Assembly (NCBI GenBank): GCA_026193675.1
Contig: JAPHSO010000040.1
Span: 1 to 16,090, forward strand
Length of the DNA stretch: 16,090 nucleotides
From: Gammaproteobacteria bacterium
GTDB taxonomy: Bacteria > Pseudomonadota > Gammaproteobacteria > Thiohalomonadales > Thiohalomonadaceae
Reading direction: 5' to 3'
In this document: positions 7,218 through 13,794 of the stretch, in pieces
Layout: each line of letters starts with the position of its first letter
Position numbering within the stretch: position 1 is the stretch's first letter
Translations under genes and position numbers: made by a program
Notes under the pieces: model-generated
Databases searched by the model: none
What the model was told of the DNA's origin: nothing
Seen by the model: only the letters and a program-made list of their open reading frames with translations

Positions 7218-8438
7218 TTATGCACTTTTCCTGATGGCTGTAACACTTCCAGGGGTTGTGCCGACACCTTCAACTGCACGGTAGTCAATGCTGATACGGT
7301 CGCCTGCGATGGGGCGAAACAGGCTGTCAGCAAAAGCGATGTGATCCGGGTGTTCACGATAGCTGTCGATCACGGCAGGATGGCAGAAGCGCACCAGCCA
7401 GCTGAAGCGATAATGCGCTCCTTCCTGTATAGCCTCTCCGGTGAATACCTCCCGGACGCCTGGAATTTGGGAAAGCGTCTGACGCCCTGTTGCCATCATT
7501 GTATGCACAGCGTCATCGCTCGCACCGGCGTTGTAAATGATAAGGTGCTCGACTGCATCCCAGGGAGTGCAATGTTGCAACAGTTCATCGGCTCGTCCGG
7601 CTGCCCCCCACTGATGCATACAGCGCTCGCACTCATCGGCTATAGCATCTGCTGCTCCTGCGACAAGCGCGGTGTAACCCTGTCCGCCATCCTGTCTGTT
7701 CTGTTGAATGCGGTTACCTGCGGCATCTGCCAGTGCGGTGTAGTAATTGATCTTGCTGATGCCGTTGGCAATTAGCCTGCTGTACTGTTCATCGGCAAGG
7801 CCGGTACCACCGTGAAGCACCAGTGGTATGCCCAACGCCTCGTTGATTTCCTGCAGGCGGGTATAGTTGAGTTTGGGATTCCCCTTCATCCGCCCATGCA
7901 CCGTACCGATGGAGACGGCGAGAAAGTCGACGCCGGTAAGCTGTGCATACTCTTTGGCCTCGGATACAGTGGTGTAGACCAACTCACCAGGATGGCGCTC
8001 CGCATCCTCCCCCTCGACACCGGGAACATAGCCCAGTTCGCCCTCAACCGGCACACCGCAGCCGTGAGCCATTTCGGTCACCTTGCGAGTCAATTCCACA
8101 TTATTGTTGAAGGGGTGGTGTGAAGCGTCGACCATCACACCATTACATCCGAGCTTAATCGCTCGTACAGCCGAATCGAGGCTCAGACCATGATCCAGCT
8201 GTATGGCAACCGGCACGGTGGCGCTCTTCGCCGCAGCCTCTACTGCGGGCATAAGCAGATCGAAATCAAAATAGTCAAAGTGTGACTCGGCCAATGACAG
8301 GATTACAGGGGACCGGCTACGTTCTGCTGCAGCAATGATCCCGCTGACAAAGTCGAGACTGACCACATCGAACGATCCCACAGCATAACCTTGCCGATAG
8401 GCATGGATAAGCATCTCTTTCATTGTTACGACTGGCAT
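7218..8438 (-). CDS. Class II fructose-bisphosphate aldolase fused to a Dabb domain
   Basis: A 406-residue protein with two parts. Residues 1 to about 285 form a class II (zinc) ketose-bisphosphate aldolase barrel: QLDHG with catalytic D82 and zinc ligand H83, VEGELG at 131-136, GTVHG with H181, LHGGTG with H209, and the phosphate-site stretch KINYYT at 229-234. Residues of about 296-390 match the stress-responsive A/B barrel (Dabb) domain: EHLIIY, SQIPGV, a YREHPDHIAFAD motif (360-371) and the final ISIDYRAVE. Plain class II aldolases stop near 285-360. As I recall, the Dabb family description names a C-terminal copy on an aldolase of Hydrogenophilus thermoluteolus, a Calvin-cycle autotroph. 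The expected reaction is cleavage or formation of fructose 1,6-bisphosphate, perhaps also sedoheptulose bisphosphate. A strong ribosome site (GAGGTGA, 8451-8445) fixes the start. It heads the operon with purE and purK. Confidence 0.9.
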   Translation of the reverse strand: MPVVTMKEMLIHAYRQGYAVGSFDVVSLDFVSGIIAAAERSRSPVILSLAESHFDYFDFDLLMPAVEAAAKSATVPVAIQLDHGLSLDSAVRAIKLGCNGVMVDASHHPFNNNVELTRKVTEMAHGCGVPVEGELGYVPGVEGEDAERHPGELVYTTVSEAKEYAQLTGVDFLAVSIGTVHGRMKGNPKLNYTRLQEINEALGIPLVLHGGTGLADEQYSRLIANGISKINYYTALADAAGNRIQQNRQDGGQGYTALVAGAADAIADECERCMHQWGAAGRADELLQHCTPWDAVEHLIIYNAGASDDAVHTMMATGRQTLSQIPGVREVFTGEAIQEGAHYRFSWLVRFCHPAVIDSYREHPDHIAFADSLFRPIAGDRISIDYRAVEGVGTTPGSVTAIRKSA

Positions 8439-8508
8439 CGTTAATCACCTCATGATTGGGTTGGCTGATTAAATCCAAACAGAGCAGGGTAGCGCTAATA
8501 TGTTATTG

Positions 8509-8537
8509 AAAAAAGTGGAGTGGGATTAGCCACACTC
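8509..8537 (-). terminator. Intrinsic terminator after yccA
   Basis: On the minus strand, 8537-8518 form GAGTG-T-GG / CTAAT / CC-CACTC: seven paired bases with one bulged T and a five-base loop. A short spacer and then six Ts (8514-8509) follow. It lies 17 bases after the yccA stop and before the aldolase gene, so it separates the hpf-yccA unit from the aldolase-purEK operon. Confidence 0.75.
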
Positions 8538-8553
8538 TATCCTTGTTACCAAG

Positions 8554-9225
8554 CTATTCATCGCTATTCATGAATCCCAGTAGATGTAGCAGACTGGTGA
8601 ACAGATTGAAGATGGAGACATAGAGGGTCACGGTCGCCATGATGTAGTTAGTTTCACCGCCATGGATAATGTTACTGGTCTCGTACAGGATCAGGCCTGC
8701 CATGAGTAGCACAAACATGGAAGAAACCGCCAGAGACAATGCCGGCATCTCAAAAAAGACCGCACCAAGACCGGCGAAGAAAGCCACCAAAATTCCTACC
8801 ATCAAGAAGCCACCCATAAAACTGAAGTCCTTACGACTAACAAGCGCATAGCCCGACAATCCAAGGAAAATGGCACCGGTGGCCCCCATGGCTGTCATCA
8901 CTATCTCACCGCCATTCGGCATATTCAGATAGCTGTTGAGGATTGGCCCCAGGGTGTATCCCATGAAACCGGTGAGGACAAATACGAAGATGAGCCCCAT
9001 ACTGCTGTTGCGAAATTTGGTCGTGGCGAATAGCAAACCAAAGTAACCACCGAGAGTCAGTAACAGGCCCGGATGGGGTAGGTTTAATGTCATAGAAACA
9101 CCCGCTACTATGGCACTAAATAGCAGTGTCATGGAGAGTAACGAATAGGTGTTACGGATCACACTGTTGCTGGCAAGAACGGAGGTCTCTGTACGGGATA
9201 GCGTATTGCCTATTGATGTATTCAT
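8554..9225 (-). CDS. yccA: Bax inhibitor-1 family membrane protein YccA
   Basis: A 223-residue inner-membrane protein of the BI-1/TMBIM family with seven likely membrane helices. The stretch ETSNIIHGGETNYI near 182-195 is the same as in E. coli YccA as I recall it, and the N-terminal NTYSLLSMTLLFSAI and the GPILNSYL region also agree. YccA interacts with the membrane protease FtsH and restrains its attack on jammed SecY translocons. Family proteins of this fold also leak calcium, but that is not shown for YccA. It lies 24 bases after the hpf-like gene on the same strand and is followed by a clear terminator. AGAGA about ten bases upstream serves as ribosome site. Confidence 0.92.
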   Translation of the reverse strand: MNTSIGNTLSRTETSVLASNSVIRNTYSLLSMTLLFSAIVAGVSMTLNLPHPGLLLTLGGYFGLLFATTKFRNSSMGLIFVFVLTGFMGYTLGPILNSYLNMPNGGEIVMTAMGATGAIFLGLSGYALVSRKDFSFMGGFLMVGILVAFFAGLGAVFFEMPALSLAVSSMFVLLMAGLILYETSNIIHGGETNYIMATVTLYVSIFNLFTSLLHLLGFMNSDE

Positions 9226-9249
9226 GATGATTGTCTCTGATCAGGTCAA

Positions 9250-9645
9250 TTAATAAACTTCAGCTGAATTTGTTTCGTATTGTTCAGCTCTGTTTTGTTC
9301 TGTTAGTGAGGCTAGATCGTGAAATCCGGCTGTGCGACTGTTGTCACGCTGACGAGCGAGACGGCGTCCAACCGTACGGCTAGCGCGATCCGTTGCTCGG
9401 TCTATTGCTGCATACATATCTACCTCGGTATCTTCGATCACCACGTCAGTTAACTGCGGCATTATCACTTGAATATGACAGCATTTATCTTTACCGCCGC
9501 GTGGGCCATTGATATCTGAAAGTCGTACCATTACGCGCTGGATATATTCATCCCTGGTACTCAGAGCAAAAGCGAGGCGTCTTTCGATATGGCCGCGTAA
9601 GGCATTCGTCAACGAAAAATTACGTGCTTGAATATCGATTTGCAT
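9250..9645 (-). CDS. HPF/RaiA family ribosome hibernation factor
   Basis: A 131-residue protein of the HPF/RaiA (formerly sigma-54 modulation) family, which sits in the decoding site of idle ribosomes. Residues 1-100 carry the single beta-alpha domain, with LSDINGPRGGKDKCCHIQV near 42-60 and the basic helix ending TVGRRLARQ. A hydrophilic tail of about 30 residues follows; it is longer than short HPF but lacks the dimerising domain of long HPF. An ATG four codons upstream (9657) opens the same frame, but GGAGA (9655-9651) lies inside that extension, six bases before the ATG at 9645 chosen here, while the upstream ATG has no ribosome site. It is first in a two-gene unit with yccA and divergent from nhaR. 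Confidence 0.85.
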   Translation of the reverse strand: MQIDIQARNFSLTNALRGHIERRLAFALSTRDEYIQRVMVRLSDINGPRGGKDKCCHIQVIMPQLTDVVIEDTEVDMYAAIDRATDRASRTVGRRLARQRDNSRTAGFHDLASLTEQNRAEQYETNSAEVY

Positions 9646-9697
9646 CTTTGTCTCCATAATTTCTATCTGCTAGAAGTTGAAATTAAGATAGGCCCAT

Positions 9698-9725
9698 TTG
9701 AATCTAAGGAATAGTCGATTATAAT
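9698..9725 (+). promoter_or_regulatory. nhaR-nhaA promoter
   Basis: TTGAAT (9698-9703), a 16-base spacer and a perfect TATAAT (9720-9725) point toward nhaR, with a start near 9732 and a leader of about 32 bases. The -10 overlaps the -10 used in the opposite direction. Hexamers are seen; activity is inferred. Confidence 0.6.
9718..9723 (-). promoter_or_regulatory. Candidate -10 hexamer of the hpf-yccA promoter
   Basis: TATAAT reads on the minus strand from 9723 to 9718, giving a start near 9711 and a leader of about 65 bases before the hpf ATG. The matching -35 position (TTAAAT, 17-base spacing) is weak. The hexamer shares four bases with the nhaR -10 on the other strand. Confidence 0.45.
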
Positions 9726-9735
9726 TGCTGCAATA

Positions 9736-9750
9736 TTCGTATTTAACGAA
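9736..9750. promoter_or_regulatory. Candidate LysR-type (NhaR) operator
   Basis: TTCGT-ATTTA-ACGAA is a perfect five-base inverted repeat with five-base spacer, containing the T-N11-A pattern (9737/9749) of LysR-type binding sites. It lies just after the predicted nhaR start site and before its ATG at 9764, a position better suited to autorepression than activation. It also lies behind the divergent hpf promoter. Confidence 0.45.
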
Positions 9751-9763
9751 GTATCATTAATCG

Positions 9764-10702
9764 ATGATTAACTATAAACACCTTCACTATTTCTGGGTGG
9801 TCGCAAAAGAGGGCGGTATCGCCCGCGCCAGCGAACACCTTCATTTAACCCCCCAGACCATCAGCGGACAACTCAGCCTACTGGAAGATAATTTGGGCGA
9901 AGCACTGTTCAATCGAGTCGGGAGAAATCTAGAATTAACGGAGACCGGCCGACTTGCTTTGAGTTATGCCGATGAGATTTTTACGTTGGGTGGCGAGCTA
10001 GAAGAGGTGGTGCGAAATCTTCCGAGCGGAAGACCAATGGTATTTAAGGTGGGGGTTACAGATGTGGTTCCAAAATCTATTGCCTATCGCCTGTTAGCCC
10101 CGGCACTGCAACTACCAGAATCGGTGCGGATTGTCTGCCGGGAAAACAATATAGATTCTCTCTTGGCCGAGTTGGCCCTACATCGAATTGATCTTGTTAT
10201 TGCGGATAGCCCTATTCCACAAAGTGTAAACGTGCGCGGATTTAACCACCAACTGGGTGAGTGTGGCATCAGTTTTTTTGCAGCACCTGACTTGGCAAAA
10301 ACATTAATTAAAGATTTCCCGCAGAGCCTCAACGGTGCTCCTATGCTGTTACCAGGTGAAATGACTGTGGCACAAAGTCGACTTTTAAAGTGGTTTGACA
10401 ATCTCCACATTCATCCACATATTGTTGGTGAATTCGATGACAGCGCTTTGATGAAAGCCTTCGGTCAGGCTGGGACAGGAGTGTTTATCGCGCCCACGCC
10501 AATTGCAGCAGAGGTGGAAAAACAGTATGGGGTGGTTGTTATCGGACAGACTAATGAGGTGCGTGAACAATTCTATGCCATATCTGTAGAGCGAAAAATT
10601 TCTCACCCCGCAGTAGCGGCAATCACCGAGACGGCCAGAGAATGGTTATTTAATGATCTCCCACAGCAGCCAAAACAAAAAAGTAGCAGGAAAAAAAGAT
10701 GA
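9764..10702 (+). CDS. nhaR: LysR-family sodium-responsive regulator NhaR
   Basis: A 312-residue regulator close to E. coli NhaR throughout. The N-terminus INYKHLHYFWVVAKEGG leads into the winged helix (about 4-62, with LTPQTISGQL at 28-37). The effector domain carries LGECGISFF and GEFDDSALMKAFG, both NhaR hallmarks. In E. coli NhaR senses Na+ and activates nhaA. Here the order is reversed relative to E. coli (regulator first), and the gene overlaps nhaA by the four bases ATGA at 10699-10702. The C-terminus ends in a basic tail (SSRKKR) encoded by an A-rich stretch that also holds the nhaA ribosome site. Its own ribosome site is weak. A candidate operator lies just upstream. Confidence 0.95.
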   Translation: MINYKHLHYFWVVAKEGGIARASEHLHLTPQTISGQLSLLEDNLGEALFNRVGRNLELTETGRLALSYADEIFTLGGELEEVVRNLPSGRPMVFKVGVTDVVPKSIAYRLLAPALQLPESVRIVCRENNIDSLLAELALHRIDLVIADSPIPQSVNVRGFNHQLGECGISFFAAPDLAKTLIKDFPQSLNGAPMLLPGEMTVAQSRLLKWFDNLHIHPHIVGEFDDSALMKAFGQAGTGVFIAPTPIAAEVEKQYGVVVIGQTNEVREQFYAISVERKISHPAVAAITETAREWLFNDLPQQPKQKSSRKKR

Positions 10703-12087
10703 ACCAACAAGTTAAAGTATCAGCAGCGTCTGCGAGGAAAGGTATATTTCACTCGCCGTGGGAGAAGTCATTTGACAAGATAGTGACCCCTTTTGAAGAG
10801 TTTATTCATCAGGAAACTACCAGTGGTTTACTGTTGATGGGAATGGCCATACTCGCGCTGATACTGGCTAATGGACCACTGGCTTCCGCCTACGCTCACT
10901 TTATGCATACCCCCGTCAGTATCGGTGCTGGCAGCTGGGTGCTGGAAATGAGCCTGCACCACTGGATCAATGATGGCCTGATGACCCTGTTTTTCTTTGT
11001 CGTCGGTCTGGAGCTGAAACGAGAAATACTGGTCGGTGAACTGGCAAATCTACGCAATGCGGTGCTGCCGATCGGTGCCGCCATTGGAGGCATGGTAGTA
11101 CCTGCATTGATATATTTTTCGATCAATCCGGATGGTGATGCCGCCCTCGGTTGGGGTATTCCCATGGCGACAGATATTGCATTTGCCATCGGTGCATTAG
11201 TTTTACTGGCGGGTCGTGTGCCGAAGGCCTTGATTACCTTTCTGGTTGCTCTAGCGATTGTGGATGATCTGGGGGCAGTAATCGTTATTGCCGTATTCTA
11301 CACCGACACCATAGCATTCGGTCCACTGACTGCAGCGATTGGGCTTTTTGTTTTACTGCTAGCTTTCAATCTGAGCGGTATCCGCAAAACCACCCCCTAT
11401 TTAATCGTTGCTGCACTATTGTGGTATGCATTGATGCAATCAGGTGTACATGCCACTCTGGCCGGTATTCTGGGTGCTCTGTCTGTACCGGCAATACCAA
11501 AGTATAAGCCCGAGCTTTTCAGTGCACACGTTAAGGAGCTGATGCAGCGCTTTGATGCCAGTCATCAACCGGGCAAGAGCATCATGACCAATGACGAACT
11601 GCGCGCCGTGGTGCAGACCCTGGAAAATGGGGTGCACAGTGTCGAGGCCCCACTGCAAAGGTTAGAGCATGCCTGGCACCTACCGGTGGCTTATATGGTG
11701 ATTCCAATCTTCGCTCTGGCCAACGCAGGTATTCCTCTGGCACTCGATTCACTGGGCGAGACATTGACCCATCCCGTTATGCTCGGTGTATCGTTGGGGC
11801 TGGTTCTGGGCAAGTTCATTGGTATCACAGGTGTCAGTTGGTTGTTGCTGAAACTAAAGGTGGCGGTGTTACCAAAAGAGACTCGTTTCACTCAGATCGC
11901 CGGTGTGTCACTACTGGCTGGAATTGGATTCACCATGTCCATATTTGTTGCTGAGCTTGGTTTTGCTGGTCAACCAGAATATCTGTTAATGGCCAAGACG
12001 GGGATTCTTGCTGCTTCCTTGCTGACGGGTGTAGCGGGTTTCGTTTGGCTCTACCTGGTTAGTAAACCGATAGAAGTTAAACACTAG
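10699..12087 (+). CDS. nhaA: Na+/H+ antiporter NhaA
   Basis: A 462-residue inner-membrane antiporter that exchanges internal Na+ (or Li+) for two external H+. ATDIAFAIGAL (157-167) includes D159, and ALAIVDDLGAV (184-194) holds the ion-binding pair D189/D190, equal to D163/D164 of E. coli. LGKFIGI (370-376) gives K372, equal to K300. It is about 74 residues longer than E. coli NhaA: an N-terminal cytoplasmic extension of some 25 residues and a hydrophilic insert at about 265-328 between membrane helices. Such longer NhaA forms occur in other bacteria. Start ATG overlaps the nhaR stop, with AGGA seven bases upstream (AGGAAAAAAAG), so translation is coupled. It converges on a second antiporter gene, 44 bases between stops, with no strong terminator visible. 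Confidence 0.97.
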   Translation: MNQQVKVSAASARKGIFHSPWEKSFDKIVTPFEEFIHQETTSGLLLMGMAILALILANGPLASAYAHFMHTPVSIGAGSWVLEMSLHHWINDGLMTLFFFVVGLELKREILVGELANLRNAVLPIGAAIGGMVVPALIYFSINPDGDAALGWGIPMATDIAFAIGALVLLAGRVPKALITFLVALAIVDDLGAVIVIAVFYTDTIAFGPLTAAIGLFVLLLAFNLSGIRKTTPYLIVAALLWYALMQSGVHATLAGILGALSVPAIPKYKPELFSAHVKELMQRFDASHQPGKSIMTNDELRAVVQTLENGVHSVEAPLQRLEHAWHLPVAYMVIPIFALANAGIPLALDSLGETLTHPVMLGVSLGLVLGKFIGITGVSWLLLKLKVAVLPKETRFTQIAGVSLLAGIGFTMSIFVAELGFAGQPEYLLMAKTGILAASLLTGVAGFVWLYLVSKPIEVKH

Positions 12088-12131
12088 AGCAATAATAGAA
12101 ATCCATATCTATCAGACTGTTTTCATCAGAC

Positions 12132-13724
12132 TTAGTTATTAACTTCAACATGATCGGCAAACCCGGTGCCTGCTTCAGTATAGATATTGAACACAGCAGT
12201 TGCTCCTGATTGACGTAATCGTATCTCCTCATCCGGATATCTTGCCGTTGCGGCAATACGTCCGGGGAAAGATATTCCCCGTAGTTGCGCCAGAGCATCA
12301 AGATTAGCCTCAAGATTTGGTAACGCCAACATGACAAGCTTGATACTGTGATCTCGCTCTATTTTGTCCCAAAAGTCGGCATCGCTGGGGTCACCATGCA
12401 GCGCTTTTCGCCCCGCTGCCTGGTGTTTTTTAATCAACTCGGCATCAAAGTCGATACCGACCACGGTATCACCATGAAATAGGCGCATTCGATCGTAAGC
12501 ACCGCTACCTACTCTGCCCATACCAAAGATAGCGATGGTTGCGCCAAGAGTATCCAAAAGTTGGTCATCTGGAAGCCTCTCTTTGCACTGAAACTTCATC
12601 CAAAAGTTTCTAAACTGGCCATAGATCATGTCATCAAAGTTATTTATTGGTGCGGCAACAACAAAGGAGAGGGATAGTGCGATGGCTATCACCACTAACC
12701 ATTGACCATCCATCCAGCCATTTGCAACACCTATAGCCGCAACAATTAGACCGAATTCACTGTAGTTGGTCAGATTAAGTGTCGCCAACAGAGAGGTTCG
12801 TGCCCGTAGCCGGAACCGGGTCATCAGAGCAAAAAATAGCGCAGATTTGATAAATATAAAGGGCACTAAGAGTAGGCCGATGATCAGCGCTTCCAATGAG
12901 AGATGGCCTGACATCCCGATGGAAAGGAAGAAGCCTACCAGGAAGAGATCCTTGAATCCCAACATCGATTTGGCCATCTCTTTTGCCTTGGGGTGAGTTG
13001 AGATCAGCACGCCCATGATAAGAGCACCGAGATCATCCTTCACGCCACCCAGTTCAAACAGTTCGGCACCGCCTAAAGCCAGAACCAGGCCATACAGAAT
13101 CAGCAGTTCACCATGGCCTGTCTTTTGTAGCAGATGATGAAACAGAGGGCGCATCGGAATAAGCAGAAACAGCAGTAGCGCCCAGAGTGAGGGTATTTTG
13201 CCTGTTGATACGGCCAGAAAGATAACAGCTGCCAGATCCTGCATAACCAGGATGCCGATAGCGATCCGTCCATGCAGAGACTTCATCTCTCCTTTTTCTT
13301 CCAATGACTTGACCACAAAAACGGTACTGGAGAAGCTCAAGGCAAAGGCAAGCATCAGTGATATTTTTAGATCTAGACTAGAAAAGAGAGAGACACTCAT
13401 TAAGGCCAGCCCAAAGATAATTGCTCCGAAGAGGGCGATAATGGTTGCGATATGCAGCACCGTCACAGACCAGACCTGTGGTCTGATTAAAACCTTCAGG
13501 TTTAGCTTCAGGCCAACGGTGAACAGCAGCAATGTGATGCCCAGGTCAGCAAGCTTTTGTAGCATCTCTCCGCTTGCTATACCCAGATAATTGAGAATAA
13601 ACCCGGTTGCCAGAAAACCTACCAATGGCGGCAGAGTGATCATTCTTGCCAGAAATCCTAGCACAAAAGCCAGCGATATCCAGGCAACATCTCCTAGCGC
13701 GATAGCGACCCATTCAAAATCCAT
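12132..13724 (-). CDS. CPA2-family cation:proton antiporter with TrkA-N domain (Kef/YbaL-like)
   Basis: A 530-residue inner-membrane protein. Residues 1 to about 360 form roughly 12 membrane helices of the CPA2 family, with LLLFTVGLKLNLK (65-77), FALSFSSTVFVVKSLEEKGE (a Kef signature, about 127-146) and the ion-site stretch VMQDLAAV (160-167) with Q162/D163. Residues from about 395 form a cytoplasmic nucleotide-binding (RCK/TrkA-N) domain, IAIFGMGRVGSGAYDRM, with G401, G403 and G406, and D425 as likely ribose ligand. It resembles KefB, KefC and YbaL, which exchange or release K+ for H+. There is no TrkA-C domain, and no KefF/G-type partner is seen nearby. It follows the P-type ATPase gene on the same strand after 70 bases. 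Ribosome site is weak. Cation choice (K+ or Na+) cannot be read from sequence. Confidence 0.9.
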   Translation of the reverse strand: MDFEWVAIALGDVAWISLAFVLGFLARMITLPPLVGFLATGFILNYLGIASGEMLQKLADLGITLLLFTVGLKLNLKVLIRPQVWSVTVLHIATIIALFGAIIFGLALMSVSLFSSLDLKISLMLAFALSFSSTVFVVKSLEEKGEMKSLHGRIAIGILVMQDLAAVIFLAVSTGKIPSLWALLLFLLIPMRPLFHHLLQKTGHGELLILYGLVLALGGAELFELGGVKDDLGALIMGVLISTHPKAKEMAKSMLGFKDLFLVGFFLSIGMSGHLSLEALIIGLLLVPFIFIKSALFFALMTRFRLRARTSLLATLNLTNYSEFGLIVAAIGVANGWMDGQWLVVIAIALSLSFVVAAPINNFDDMIYGQFRNFWMKFQCKERLPDDQLLDTLGATIAIFGMGRVGSGAYDRMRLFHGDTVVGIDFDAELIKKHQAAGRKALHGDPSDADFWDKIERDHSIKLVMLALPNLEANLDALAQLRGISFPGRIAATARYPDEEIRLRQSGATAVFNIYTEAGTGFADHVEVNN

Positions 13725-13794
13725 AAGTGATTATTACTCAGTCCTATTCAGTGCTCATACTAACATTTGGATTAATCGTGGAAAATAGATCCCA

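Noticed and set aside
7341..8123. Open frames of 144 and 103 codons on the plus strand
   Set aside because: They are antisense to the aldolase-Dabb gene, whose motifs and ribosome site are clear. They look like chance open frames.
8439..8508. A promoter for the aldolase-purE-purK operon
   Set aside because: TTTAAT- and TATTAG-like hexamers occur, but none has an acceptable -35 partner. A promoter is expected here after the yccA terminator, but I cannot place it.
12088..12131. A terminator between the convergent nhaA and CPA2 antiporter genes
   Set aside because: Only a weak A/T-rich five-base stem (ATAGA...TCTAT) is present with no adequate T-run.
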